From Prochlorococcus sp. AG-686-J21 (GTDB taxonomy: Bacteria; Cyanobacteriota; Cyanobacteriia; PCC-6307; Cyanobiaceae): DNA of 64,000 bases. Location of the stretch: positions 1 to 64,000 of the forward strand of contig QCVS01000008.1 of assembly GCA_003210285.1 (NCBI GenBank), read 5' to 3'. A program made the position numbers and the translations under genes. The notes below the pieces were generated by a model. That model was not told the origin of the DNA and ran no database searches. It saw only the letters and a program-made list of their open reading frames with translations. Position 1 is the first letter of the stretch. Each line of letters starts with the position of its first letter. This document shows positions 17,643-26,873 of the stretch, piece by piece.

Positions 17643-19064
17643 ATGGACAAGACTCCCCAAGACGTTTTAAGTCAAATTAAGGATGAAGGAATTGAACTCA
17701 TCGATCTAAAATTCACTGACATTCATGGTAAATGGCAACATCTAACCTTGACATCTGACATGATTGAGGAAGAATCATTCACTGAAGGTCTTGCCTTTGA
17801 TGGATCTTCTATAAGAGGTTGGAAAGCGATTAACGCATCTGACATGTCTATGGTTCCAGATTCAAGTACCGCATGGATCGATCCTTTTTATAAACATAAA
17901 ACATTAAGTATGATTTGCTCTATTCAAGAGCCACGAAGTGGAGAACCCTATGATAGGTGCCCAAGATCATTAGCTCAAAAGGCATTAAAATATTTAGATT
18001 CCACAGGTATAGCAGATACTGCATTTTTTGGACCAGAGCCAGAATTCTTTTTATTCGATGATGTTAGATATGACTCTAAAGAAGGTAGTTGTTTTTATAG
18101 TGTAGATACTATTGAAGCTCCCTGGAATACCGGACGAACAGAAGAAGGTGGAAACTTAGGTTATAAAATTCAATACAAAGAGGGCTATTTCCCAGTTGCT
18201 CCTAATGACACCGCTCAAGACATAAGATCTGAAATGTTATTGCAAATGGCTGAATTAGGAATTCCAACTGAGAAGCATCATCATGAAGTGGCTGGAGCAG
18301 GACAACATGAACTTGGTATCAAATTTGATTCCTTAATTAGCTCTGCTGATAGCGTTATGACATATAAATATGTCGTAAGAAACGTAGCTAAAAAATACGG
18401 TAAAACAGCTACATTTATGCCTAAACCAGTATTTAACGATAATGGAACAGGCATGCATGTTCATCAGAGTTTATGGAAAAGTGGTCAACCTCTATTTTAT
18501 GGCGAAGGATCATATGCAAATCTATCTCAGACAGCAAGGTGGTATATCGGAGGTATATTAAAACATGCTCCATCATTCCTTGCATTTACTAATCCAACAA
18601 CTAATAGCTATAAAAGACTAGTTCCAGGTTTTGAAGCTCCTGTAAATCTAGTTTACTCAGAGGGTAATAGATCAGCAGCTGTTAGGATACCTTTAACTGG
18701 ACCTAATCCAAAAGCTAAAAGATTAGAATTTAGATCAGGGGATGCACTTGCTAACCCTTATTTAGCATTTTCTGTAATGATGTTAGCTGGTATTGATGGG
18801 ATTAAGAATCAAATTGATCCTGGTGATGGAGTTGACGTTGACTTATTTGAATTACCAGCAAAGGAGCTATCAAAAATAGATACAGTTCCATCATCTCTAA
18901 ACGATTCACTAAATGCACTTAAAGCAGATAAAGATTATTTATTAGCTGGAGGGGTATTCACAGAAGATTTCATTGATAATTTTATTGATATGAAGTATGA
19001 GGAGGTTCAACAATTAAGGCAGAGGCCCCACCCTCATGAATTTTTTATGTACTATGACGCTTAA
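17643..19064 (+). CDS. glnA: Glutamine synthetase, type I
   Basis: 473 aa, the dodecameric GSI length. It assimilates ammonia into glutamine and so links to the urease genes in this window. Active-site blocks are [40 protein letters not shown] and [17 protein letters not shown]. At the position of the adenylylated Tyr of enterobacterial GSI (NLYDLPP) this protein reads DLFELPA, with Phe402, so that modification is not possible. A GGAGG lies 13 bases before the ATG, rather far. A strong terminator follows. Confidence 0.98.
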   Translation: MDKTPQDVLSQIKDEGIELIDLKFTDIHGKWQHLTLTSDMIEEESFTEGLAFDGSSIRGWKAINASDMSMVPDSSTAWIDPFYKHKTLSMICSIQEPRSGEPYDRCPRSLAQKALKYLDSTGIADTAFFGPEPEFFLFDDVRYDSKEGSCFYSVDTIEAPWNTGRTEEGGNLGYKIQYKEGYFPVAPNDTAQDIRSEMLLQMAELGIPTEKHHHEVAGAGQHELGIKFDSLISSADSVMTYKYVVRNVAKKYGKTATFMPKPVFNDNGTGMHVHQSLWKSGQPLFYGEGSYANLSQTARWYIGGILKHAPSFLAFTNPTTNSYKRLVPGFEAPVNLVYSEGNRSAAVRIPLTGPNPKAKRLEFRSGDALANPYLAFSVMMLAGIDGIKNQIDPGDGVDVDLFELPAKELSKIDTVPSSLNDSLNALKADKDYLLAGGVFTEDFIDNFIDMKYEEVQQLRQRPHPHEFFMYYDA

Positions 19065-19102
19065 GTCAAAGTAAGAAATTTAAAAATTTTAAAAGATCTT
19101 TT

Positions 19103-19144
19103 TGAGAATTACCACAAATAATTCTCAGATTGATTTTTTTTTTG
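19103..19144 (+). terminator. Rho-independent terminator of glnA
   Basis: Perfect 9-bp stem TGAGAATTA / TAATTCTCA around a 7-base loop (CCACAAA), followed a few bases later by a run of about ten T. It begins 39 bases after the glnA stop and ends before the next gene, so it should end the glnA transcript. Confidence 0.8.
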
Positions 19145-19172
19145 TTGAAATATATATAAGTAATGTTAAAAA

Positions 19173-20228
19173 ATGGCAAAAGATCAATTTTCAAAAATTG
19201 CATATAAAACACTTCAACAAGGAAAAAGTATAGCTGGATTAGCTCATAAAGAACTAAGTACAAGAATCATGAATTTTGTACTACCTGATAATAGGCTTGG
19301 AAATTTTAATATAGATAAAAAGCTCTTAGTCGATATCCAAAATTCAATGGATCTACTTAGAGAAGAGGATTGGAATGATGCGGAAAAAAATATATATCCT
19401 CAAAAATTACTATTTGATGAACCTTGGCTGAGATATTTAACCCAATATCCAAAAATTTGGCTGGACATGCCAAACACATGGGACCGAAGAAGAAAACAAA
19501 ATTATAAAGATCTTCCTAAAAACATAGAGAATGAAAACTACCCAAAGTATTACTTAAGAAATTTTCACCATCAAACAGATGGTTATCTTTCTGATTTTTC
19601 GGCAAGTATTTATGATTTACAAGTAGAAATTCTTTTTAATGGAAGCGCCGATGCCATGAGAAGAAGAATAATTAAACCTCTTAAGGAAGGATTAAATAAT
19701 TTTAGTAATAGAAAAAAAAGTTCATTAAAAATTCTTGATGTTGCTACAGGTTCCGGAAGAACACTCAAACAACTAAGAGGTGCCTTTCCTAAAGAAAAAA
19801 TTATAGGACTTGATTTATCTGGATCATACTTAAAAGAAGCTAGTAGATTTATTTCAAATTTAAATGGTGATTTAATTGAATTGATTAAAGGGAATGCAGA
19901 AAATTTACCATTTGAAGATAATAGTATTCAAGGAATTACATGTGTTTATTTATTCCATGAATTACCTAGAACGGTAAGAGAAAATGTCTTAAAAGAATTC
20001 TTTAGAGTACTTGAACCAGATGGAATATTAATTCTTGCTGATTCTATACAGGAGAATGACTCTCCTGATTTTATCCAGATAATGGAAAATTTTTATAAAT
20101 CATTCCATGAACCTTTTTATTGTGATTACATTAAAGAAGACATAACTTCAAAAATAAAAGAGATAGGTTTTAATAATATAAAATCAAATTCATTTTTCAT
20201 GACTAAGGTTTGGTCTGCTATAAAATGA
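19173..20228 (+). CDS. SAM-dependent methyltransferase, class I
   Basis: 351 aa. The C-terminal half is a Rossmann-type methyltransferase. Motif I is ILDVATGSGRTLKQL, followed by IGLDLSGSYL and the ubiE-like IQGITCVYLFHELPRTVRENVLKEF. The N-terminal roughly 150 residues (tryptophan-rich: WLRYLTQYPKIWLDMPNTW) are not a domain I recognise. The substrate is unknown. It overlaps the small gene downstream if that gene's earliest ATG is used. Confidence 0.85.
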   Translation: MAKDQFSKIAYKTLQQGKSIAGLAHKELSTRIMNFVLPDNRLGNFNIDKKLLVDIQNSMDLLREEDWNDAEKNIYPQKLLFDEPWLRYLTQYPKIWLDMPNTWDRRRKQNYKDLPKNIENENYPKYYLRNFHHQTDGYLSDFSASIYDLQVEILFNGSADAMRRRIIKPLKEGLNNFSNRKKSSLKILDVATGSGRTLKQLRGAFPKEKIIGLDLSGSYLKEASRFISNLNGDLIELIKGNAENLPFEDNSIQGITCVYLFHELPRTVRENVLKEFFRVLEPDGILILADSIQENDSPDFIQIMENFYKSFHEPFYCDYIKEDITSKIKEIGFNNIKSNSFFMTKVWSAIK

Positions 20229-20248
20229 TGAGAGAATTTATTATTACT

Positions 20249-20503
20249 ATGAATAACTCGGATAAAGATATTATTCAACTTGCCCAAAAACTGAATAATA
20301 AGTTAAAAATTGATCACTTAGATTGGCACAAACTAAAGGGGAAAAAATTAAATAGATCAGCAGAACTAATATCAGCCGCATTATGCCAATTACTAATTTC
20401 AGAGAATGAAGAAGATACTATAAATTATTTGGAAGAAAGTATAAAGTGGTTAAAAGGAATTAATGTAGATAAGCCTTGTCCAAGTAAACATTCATCTTTT
20501 TAA
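20249..20503 (+). CDS. Small conserved-looking soluble protein, unrecognised
   Basis: 84 aa from the ATG at 20249 (MNNSDKD...). Upstream ATGs at 20225 and 20228 are alternatives that touch the methyltransferase stop. It is predicted mostly helical and charged, ending in PCPSKHSSF, with no motif I can assign. Its last 12 bases overlap the convergent anti-sigma-type ATPase gene. Reasonable coding texture and position suggest a real gene of unknown function. Confidence 0.65.
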   Translation: MNNSDKDIIQLAQKLNNKLKIDHLDWHKLKGKKLNRSAELISAALCQLLISENEEDTINYLEESIKWLKGINVDKPCPSKHSSF

Positions 20504-20935
20504 GGCCAATTGGAGCCGATTACCCTTATTACTCCATCTAATATCATCAAAGCACTCGTTAATTATATAAAGACCCCGCCCATTTAATGAACTAATTTTT
20601 TCAGGTAATTTATAAAATCTTTTTTTTATTTCTAAACCATTACCTTGATCTTGAATCTGCCAAACACACCAATTAGGAGTAATTATTCTTCTAACTCTAA
20701 TTGATTTATTAGGATCTAGTTTATTCCCATGCGTAACAGCGTTTACAAGTGCTTCATGTAAGCCTAGTTTAATGCGATAGCTAGATTGAGAAGTATTTAA
20801 CGGTTCTAACAATAAATCTACAAAATCATTTAATTGAAGTGAAGAATTTAATTCAAAATTAGACCAGTTAATTGCTGGTCTATTAAGTAAATCTATAATT
20901 AAATTTAAAAGAATTTTGCCCTGAAAAAAGGACAT
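20492..20935 (-). CDS. Anti-sigma-factor-type ATP-binding protein (RsbW/SpoIIAB-like)
   Basis: 147 aa. The single GHKL/HATPase domain has the N-box GLHEALVNAVTHGN, G1 QDQGNGL and G2 NGRGLYII. Such serine kinases phosphorylate STAS-domain antagonists and bind sigma factors in partner switching. Standalone copies also occur in cyanobacteria with untested partners. A STAS protein is encoded about 24 kb away in this window. It starts 49 bases downstream of the gun4 gene on the same strand. Confidence 0.82.
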   Translation of the reverse strand: MSFFQGKILLNLIIDLLNRPAINWSNFELNSSLQLNDFVDLLLEPLNTSQSSYRIKLGLHEALVNAVTHGNKLDPNKSIRVRRIITPNWCVWQIQDQGNGLEIKKRFYKLPEKISSLNGRGLYIINECFDDIRWSNKGNRLQLALKR

Positions 20936-20984
20936 AACTTTATATATGTCTTATTAATATTTTAACTTATAAAATAGCTCTAGA

Positions 20985-21719
20985 TCAAAGAATATTATTA
21001 TGTCTCAATGAAATTGCTGGATGTCTGAGAATAGAATCCATTAGTCTAACTCCCCTAAGTTGGTTAATTAATGGCATGTGTCCTTCGGGAGCATCTAATG
21101 ACCAACTAAATGAACCAGGATATCTAGTCCAATATCCATCTGATTTCCATCCTATCTTTGGCCATAACAATTCATATCTTTTTCCAACTGACTTTAGAAT
21201 TTTAGCTTGTATCGAGAAACCAAATCTACCATTTGAATAAACACTCCATAATCTATCTATCGTTTGAAGATCAGTACCTGACATGTTATGGACCTCACTA
21301 TAAAAAACATAACCGCGATTTTCAGCAAGCTTACCAGCGAGTTTTCTTAAATATGAACTAGTTAATCTATCAGCATCCTCAAAGTTTTGTTCTAATAATT
21401 TCAACTGAAGTTCTTCATAATTAATATTTTCATCTGAAGAAGTAAAATACCAATTGTTATATTTTTTATCATTAAAAAATTTTGGCTTATGTTTTTTTAA
21501 TACTTGCAGCAACCAACCTGCAGCCCAATCATCTCCATTCTGATCAAAATCATCAAGTATTTTCTTTCCTATCACAAATAAATTTTCGACCTCAGATTCA
21601 ATGTCAGATAATAAATTTATTCTTTTTCGTTGATTTGATTTAACAAATAAATTAACTAAATTTAATGTACTCTTATAGTGGTCTTCTTGATCTTTGTTTG
21701 TCATTCCTAATAAATCCAT
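20985..21719 (-). CDS. gun4: GUN4 domain protein (tetrapyrrole-binding Mg-chelatase activator)
   Basis: 244 aa. The N-terminal helical domain (about residues 1-85) precedes the GUN4 core with YEELQLKLLEQNFEDADRLT, the IDRLW segment, RFGFSIQAKI and the tail RYPGSFSWSLDAPEGHMP. GUN4 binds protoporphyrin IX and Mg-protoporphyrin and stimulates magnesium chelatase in chlorophyll synthesis. It is divergent from selU with only 19 bases between the starts. Confidence 0.93.
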   Translation of the reverse strand: MDLLGMTNKDQEDHYKSTLNLVNLFVKSNQRKRINLLSDIESEVENLFVIGKKILDDFDQNGDDWAAGWLLQVLKKHKPKFFNDKKYNNWYFTSSDENINYEELQLKLLEQNFEDADRLTSSYLRKLAGKLAENRGYVFYSEVHNMSGTDLQTIDRLWSVYSNGRFGFSIQAKILKSVGKRYELLWPKIGWKSDGYWTRYPGSFSWSLDAPEGHMPLINQLRGVRLMDSILRHPAISLRHNNIL

Positions 21720-21738
21720 CTAATATTTAAAACCATCC

Positions 21739-22791
21739 ATGAACTCAAAAAAAGAAGAACTAGAGGAATTCAGGAAGGTCAATGGACCAATTATCGATGT
21801 AAGGAGTCCAAGTGAATATTATAAAGGACATATGCCAAATTCTATAAATATACCGTTATTTGATAATGAAGAGAGATCAATAGTAGGAACTATCTATAAA
21901 AATTATGGAAGAGAAAAAGCAGTCATACAAGGTTTGGAATACATAGCAATGAAAATTGAAAATCTTGTTAATAAATTATTTGAAGCCATAACTGTTTATA
22001 AATCAAAAAATAATAATTCAAAATTAGAAGAATCTACTTTAAAAATTTACTGTGCAAGAGGTGGGATGAGATCGCAAAGTATATCCTGGCTCCTAGAAAA
22101 ATACAATCAAAGAAGCATAACATTAAAGGACGGCTATAAAACCTATAGAAAATGGACTTTAGAAAGCTTTATTCAGGAATGGAAAATAGTTATTATGGGA
22201 GGTAAAACTGGTACAGGTAAAACTAAATTATTAAAATTACTTGGTGAAAATAATTATCAGATTATTGATTTAGAAGGCTTAGCTTGCCATAGAGGAAGTA
22301 CTTTTGGCGGACTAGGGATGAAAGAACAACCTTCAAATGAGCAGTTTGAAAATATGATCGCGGAGGAATTAAATAGCTTTAAAAAAAATAAAAAAATATT
22401 CGTAGAAGCTGAAAGTGCAAATATTGGAAAATGTAAAATTCCTCATGAGTTTTTTAGTCAAATGAGAACAGCAGAGAGAATTGAAATAAAAAAAAGTGAA
22501 TCAAATCGTTTAGAGGAATTAATAAACACTTATAGTGTTTATAAAGAAAAAGACCTTATAGAAGCGATTATAAGAATAAAGAAAAGATTAGGTCCACAAA
22601 GAACAAAAATTGCTATTGAGTCAATTAAAAATAAAGACTGGGAATCGGTTTGTAAGTCTGTTTTAGATTATTATGATAAGTGCTATGACTATGAAAAAAC
22701 AGGGAAAAATAATATTAAAACATTTAACATGACAGATATATTTGATGATCAAACAAAATTGAGATTAATAAAAGAATATATGAAGTCTTAG
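21739..22791 (+). CDS. selU: tRNA 2-selenouridine synthase (SelU/MnmH)
   Basis: 350 aa. An N-terminal rhodanese domain has the active-site Cys105 in YCARGGMRS, followed by a P-loop domain with GGKTGTGKT (154-162). In other bacteria the enzyme replaces sulfur by selenium, via geranylated 2-thiouridine, at the wobble base of Lys, Glu and Gln tRNAs. No selenophosphate synthase gene lies in this window. It is preceded by gun4 on the opposite strand. Confidence 0.92.
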   Translation: MNSKKEELEEFRKVNGPIIDVRSPSEYYKGHMPNSINIPLFDNEERSIVGTIYKNYGREKAVIQGLEYIAMKIENLVNKLFEAITVYKSKNNNSKLEESTLKIYCARGGMRSQSISWLLEKYNQRSITLKDGYKTYRKWTLESFIQEWKIVIMGGKTGTGKTKLLKLLGENNYQIIDLEGLACHRGSTFGGLGMKEQPSNEQFENMIAEELNSFKKNKKIFVEAESANIGKCKIPHEFFSQMRTAERIEIKKSESNRLEELINTYSVYKEKDLIEAIIRIKKRLGPQRTKIAIESIKNKDWESVCKSVLDYYDKCYDYEKTGKNNIKTFNMTDIFDDQTKLRLIKEYMKS

Positions 22792-22849
22792 ATTTTAACG
22801 AAATATGGTTTTATTATCTACAATATAAAAAATTGATTTTTAAATTATT

Positions 22850-23203
22850 ATGGCAGCAAATAACTTGGCAAAAATTCAATTTTATGAAGGAACTGATGAA
22901 CCAGTTGTTCCAGAAATTAGATTAACAAGAGGTAATGATGGTACTACTGGACAAGCAATATTTATATTCGAAAAACCTCAAGCATTATCTTCAATTGCCG
23001 ATGGTGAAATTACAGGGATGAGAATGATTGATTCTGAAGGGGAAATTTTAACCAGAGAAGTTAAAGTAAAATTTGTTGATGGTGAACCAATGTATTTAGA
23101 AGGAACCTATATATGGAAAACTAAATCTGATTTTGATAGATTCATGAGATTTGCTAATAGTTATGCCAAATCAAATGGATTAGGATACTCTGAGAAGAAG
23201 TAA
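22850..23203 (+). CDS. psb28: Photosystem II assembly protein Psb28
   Basis: 117 aa. The Psb28 signature is clear: [19 protein letters not shown] near the N-terminus and [20 protein letters not shown] near the C-terminus. Psb28 binds the cytoplasmic face of CP47-containing photosystem II intermediates during assembly and repair. It lies 58 bases after selU. Confidence 0.96.
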   Translation: MAANNLAKIQFYEGTDEPVVPEIRLTRGNDGTTGQAIFIFEKPQALSSIADGEITGMRMIDSEGEILTREVKVKFVDGEPMYLEGTYIWKTKSDFDRFMRFANSYAKSNGLGYSEKK

Positions 23204-23217
23204 ATAGATTATGAAAA

Positions 23218-24261
23218 TTGAATCGTTCTTTCTATTTTAAATTTTCTGTTGTAATAATAAGCTTTTTAATAGCATGGACCTTGAGGGATTTCGTACTTTT
23301 AATAATTTGTTCATTAGTAATATCGAATGTAATTAGTAATTTATGTAATCAAATACAAACAATTTTAAAATTACCAAGATTTGTTTCTTTATTCTTTGTT
23401 CTTGTAGGAATATCATTCTTCATATTTACTATTTCAATTCTTGTCTTACCTCCTTTCATCAGTGAATTTAATGAAATATTAATTGATCTTCCAAATGGTT
23501 TATCAAGAGTTAATGAATTAATTAACTCTAACCTAAATAAATTTAACGATTTACTCTATGGTGAAGAATCTGAGAAAGTAGTAGATATATTCAACCTTGT
23601 TAATGATGTAGTTCCAATTCCAGATAGCGCTACTATTGTCAAAGCAATTCAAGAAAGTTTTATAAATTTAATTAATTTAGCAGGAAACCTCGGATCTGGA
23701 TTTATAAGAATAATCTTTGTATTAGTTGTAAGTTTTATGATATCCATTGAACCAAAAGCTTATAAAGAAGGAGTTCTCCTTGTAATTCCTAAAGTTTATA
23801 GAAATAAATTCAGGATCATATTAGATAAGTGTAATATTGCAATAACAAATTGGACTTTTTCTATAGTTATAAGTTCATTATCAGTAGGTTTATTATCCTT
23901 TATAGTTTTATCAATTTTAGATGTTAAATATGTAGTATCAAATGCAATTATAGCAATGGTCTTAAACATAATTCCTAACATCGGACCAGTTTTAAGTGGA
24001 ATATTTCCTATCTCAATAGCACTTTTGGATAACTTCTGGAAACCGGTTGCTGTTTTTGGGGCTTATATCATCATTCAAAATATAGAGAGTTATGTAATAA
24101 TGCCTACTATTTTGAAGAAGAAAACAAATTTACTTCCAGGATTAACATTAATATCTCAATTTGGATTTACTTTCATTTTTGGTCCTTTAGGATTAGTTTT
24201 GTCTTTGCCAATTGCAGTTGTAACACAAGTATTAATAAAAGAGTTCGTTAGTGATAATTAA
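23218..24261 (+). CDS. PerM / AI-2E family permease
   Basis: 347 aa with about seven membrane segments and the family block YIIIQNIESYVIMPTIL near the C-terminus. It starts with a TTG at 23218; the ATG at 23211 is in another frame. Members of this family export small molecules or act as ion antiporters; the substrate is unknown here. It starts 14 bases after psb28. Confidence 0.85.
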   Translation: MNRSFYFKFSVVIISFLIAWTLRDFVLLIICSLVISNVISNLCNQIQTILKLPRFVSLFFVLVGISFFIFTISILVLPPFISEFNEILIDLPNGLSRVNELINSNLNKFNDLLYGEESEKVVDIFNLVNDVVPIPDSATIVKAIQESFINLINLAGNLGSGFIRIIFVLVVSFMISIEPKAYKEGVLLVIPKVYRNKFRIILDKCNIAITNWTFSIVISSLSVGLLSFIVLSILDVKYVVSNAIIAMVLNIIPNIGPVLSGIFPISIALLDNFWKPVAVFGAYIIIQNIESYVIMPTILKKKTNLLPGLTLISQFGFTFIFGPLGLVLSLPIAVVTQVLIKEFVSDN

Positions 24262-24267
24262 AGACTT

Positions 24268-24450
24268 TTATTTTGTTAATTTCCTATATAAATATGGATA
24301 AGAGAAAATCATAAAGAAAGAAAGAGGATGTTTAGACAATGCAAAATATAAGGAATTAAATGTAAAATGATCAATTAGAATTCTTAATTCTGTAGATAAG
24401 TCAATTAAAACTAAAGAAAAAAGTAGAATTAAATAGTAATTTATTTTCAT
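24268..24450 (-). CDS. Small membrane protein (60 aa), unrecognised
   Basis: 60 aa from the ATG at 24450, with an AGGAG 7 bases upstream, a ribosome binding site of the kind few genes here have. That is why I prefer it to a start at 24555 inside secF. One or two hydrophobic stretches (YLILLFSLVLIDL, FFMIFSYPYLY) flank a polar middle. It follows secF on the same strand and may be the last gene of the secDF unit. No function known. Confidence 0.7.
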   Translation of the reverse strand: MKINYYLILLFSLVLIDLSTELRILIDHFTFNSLYFALSKHPLSFFMIFSYPYLYRKLTK

Positions 24451-24467
24451 TAAATTACTCCTTATAT

Positions 24468-25385
24468 TTAATCTTTTATTAGAAATGAAGGTGCTAATAA
24501 TATACTTGAATAACTTCCTATTAAAATTCCAAGTGACAAAGATACAGAAAACCAAAATAGTGAATATGAACCAAAAATTATAAGTGTAAGTAAAGGCATT
24601 AATGTTGTAATACTAGTAAAAAATGTTCTTCGAAAAGATTCATTGACAGAAATTTGGATTGTTTTATTATAGTTATCTGAATTTTGTTTTAAATTTTCTC
24701 TAATCCTATCAAAAATGACAACTGTATCATTTACGGAATAGCCAGCTATTGTTAATAAAGAAACTGCAAACAAACTATTTACCTCAATAGACAATAGGAC
24801 ACCTAACCAAGAAAAAATACCAAAAACAATAACTAAATCATGGAATAAAGCTAATAAAGCAAATAATGCATATTTCTTATCAAATCGAATAGAGATATAT
24901 AAAGATATTGCAAATAAAGAAACTAATAAAGAGGTGGCACAATTTTTAAGAAGTTTCTTACCAAGTTTTGGACCTATAATTCTTGAGTTTTTACTTTCAT
25001 AATTTAAAGGACCTAAAATTTTATCAACATTAGAGATTAAATCATTTGATTCTTCAATAGTTAAATAAGGAGTACGAATAGAAATTAAACTATTATTATT
25101 TTGAATTTGTAATTTAATATTATTTAAGACATTTTTATTATTAGAAAAAGTTCTCAGTTGTTCAATAACTAAATCAGGAGAAATAATTTCACATTCTTCT
25201 TTGCAAATCCTATCAATTCTTAATTCATTACCACCAATAAAGTCCATACCAAGATTGATAGGTTTTTTATATGAAGTATTAAAAGTTGAATATATAATTC
25301 CTATTAAACTTAACAATATAAGAAAGGTTGAGAATCCAAATATCTTATTTTTATTTTTAATTAAATTAAAACTTAATGATGTCAT
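24468..25385 (-). CDS. secF: Protein translocase subunit SecF
   Basis: 305 aa, six membrane segments with one large periplasmic loop after the first. The SecF hallmark INLGMDFIGGNELRI and the RND-type block ...SVNDTVVIFDRIRENL are present. With SecD it uses the proton gradient to help pull secreted proteins across the membrane. It is 24 bases downstream of secD. Confidence 0.96.
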   Translation of the reverse strand: MTSLSFNLIKNKNKIFGFSTFLILLSLIGIIYSTFNTSYKKPINLGMDFIGGNELRIDRICKEECEIISPDLVIEQLRTFSNNKNVLNNIKLQIQNNNSLISIRTPYLTIEESNDLISNVDKILGPLNYESKNSRIIGPKLGKKLLKNCATSLLVSLFAISLYISIRFDKKYALFALLALFHDLVIVFGIFSWLGVLLSIEVNSLFAVSLLTIAGYSVNDTVVIFDRIRENLKQNSDNYNKTIQISVNESFRRTFFTSITTLMPLLTLIIFGSYSLFWFSVSLSLGILIGSYSSILLAPSFLIKD

Positions 25386-25409
25386 GAACTAGATAATTAA
25401 TAAATTAAA

Positions 25410-26870
25410 TTAGAGGGTAGTAGACCTGCTTAAATAAAGATTTTTTTGTCTTAAAGATTGATAAGTAGTTAAAAATCTTAAAATAGTTTTGGAACAGTTT
25501 AATGAGGTAAATAAACTTATCACAACTCCAATACCAAGTGTTGCAGCAAATCCTTTTACAAAATTAGTTCCTAATAAAAACAATACAAAACAACTGACAA
25601 AGGTTGTGATGTGGCCATCGATAATAGATGAATTAGCTCTTTGAAACCCACTATCAATTGATCTTATAAGAGTATTTCCATTTATAAGTTCCTCTCTAAT
25701 TCTTTCAAATATTAAAACATTTGCATCCACAGCCATACCAATACTTAAGATTAAGCCCGCAATTCCAGGTAAAGTTAATGTTACTGGTATTAAAGAATAA
25801 AGAGCCAAGTTAAAAAAACCATAAAAAATCAAGGAAATAACAGAAACAAAACCTAGAATTCTATAATTAAAAATCATAAATATTCCAACAAATATCAATC
25901 CACAAATAGCAGCATAAAGACTCTTAACAATATTTTTTGAACCAAGTAAAGGACCAATAGTATTAGTTTCAACAATCTCAATAGGTAAAGGTAAAGAACC
26001 ACCCTTAAGTTGAACTTCTAATTCTCTGGCGTTTTCCGCTGAAAAATTTCCACTTATTGTGGCTGCTCCCCCAGTAATACCTGTATTTATGAATTGACTA
26101 CCAACACTAGCTTCGCTAATAGATTCCCCATCCAGAACAATGGACAAAAGTTTATTAGTACCTGCAATAGATTTAGTAATTTCAGCAAATTTTTCACCAC
26201 CATCATTACTGAAGGATAATGAAACTTCCCAATTATTATTAGTTTGCTCTTGCCTTCTACCCGCATTTATTAAATCCTTGCCTGATAAGTCAGTTTTATT
26301 GAATAGATTTGCAATTTCATTATTTATATATTTTTTTGTTTCAACCAATCTTTCAAATAATTGCTCAATATTAGAAGAATAATTTAAATCATTTTCTATT
26401 TCAGTAAGATTATCTATAAGAAGTAAAGATGTTTCTTCGCTTCGTTTATCACTAATTTTGAATAGTTCAACTAAATCATTTATTTTTAATCTCTGCAATT
26501 GCAGGTTTTTTAATTGGGAACTTGTACTTTCTTTTTGAGTTCTAAATTCTAATAAAGCAGTTTTACCTAATATCCTTGAAGCGGACAAAGGGTTTTGCTC
26601 ACCTGGTAACTCCAAAATTAATTGATTACGACCTAATGTTTGTAAATTAGATTCTGCCACTCCTAAGTTATTAACACGTTTATCTAAAACTGCATTGACA
26701 GCTTCTAATTCTTCTTTTGTAACTTTTCCATCTTCTTTAACCAATTGAAGAGTTAGTTGAGAACCACCTTTTAAATCAAGGCCTAATTGTAAAGGAAAAT
26801 TAATTAATAAATAAATAGAAAAAGTAAGTAGAAAAATAATAAAAAAAAGCCAACCTTGCCTTCTTTTCAT
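25410..26870 (-). CDS. secD: Protein translocase subunit SecD
   Basis: 486 aa, the usual length for cyanobacterial SecD. The N-terminal transmembrane helix is followed by LGLDLKGGSQLTLQL, a long periplasmic domain and five further membrane segments including SIGMAVDANVLIFERIREEL. It partners SecF in protein export. It starts 3 bases after pdhB on the same strand. Confidence 0.96.
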   Translation of the reverse strand: MKRRQGWLFFIIFLLTFSIYLLINFPLQLGLDLKGGSQLTLQLVKEDGKVTKEELEAVNAVLDKRVNNLGVAESNLQTLGRNQLILELPGEQNPLSASRILGKTALLEFRTQKESTSSQLKNLQLQRLKINDLVELFKISDKRSEETSLLLIDNLTEIENDLNYSSNIEQLFERLVETKKYINNEIANLFNKTDLSGKDLINAGRRQEQTNNNWEVSLSFSNDGGEKFAEITKSIAGTNKLLSIVLDGESISEASVGSQFINTGITGGAATISGNFSAENARELEVQLKGGSLPLPIEIVETNTIGPLLGSKNIVKSLYAAICGLIFVGIFMIFNYRILGFVSVISLIFYGFFNLALYSLIPVTLTLPGIAGLILSIGMAVDANVLIFERIREELINGNTLIRSIDSGFQRANSSIIDGHITTFVSCFVLFLLGTNFVKGFAATLGIGVVISLFTSLNCSKTILRFLTTYQSLRQKNLYLSRSTTL

Positions 26871-26873
26871 TTC

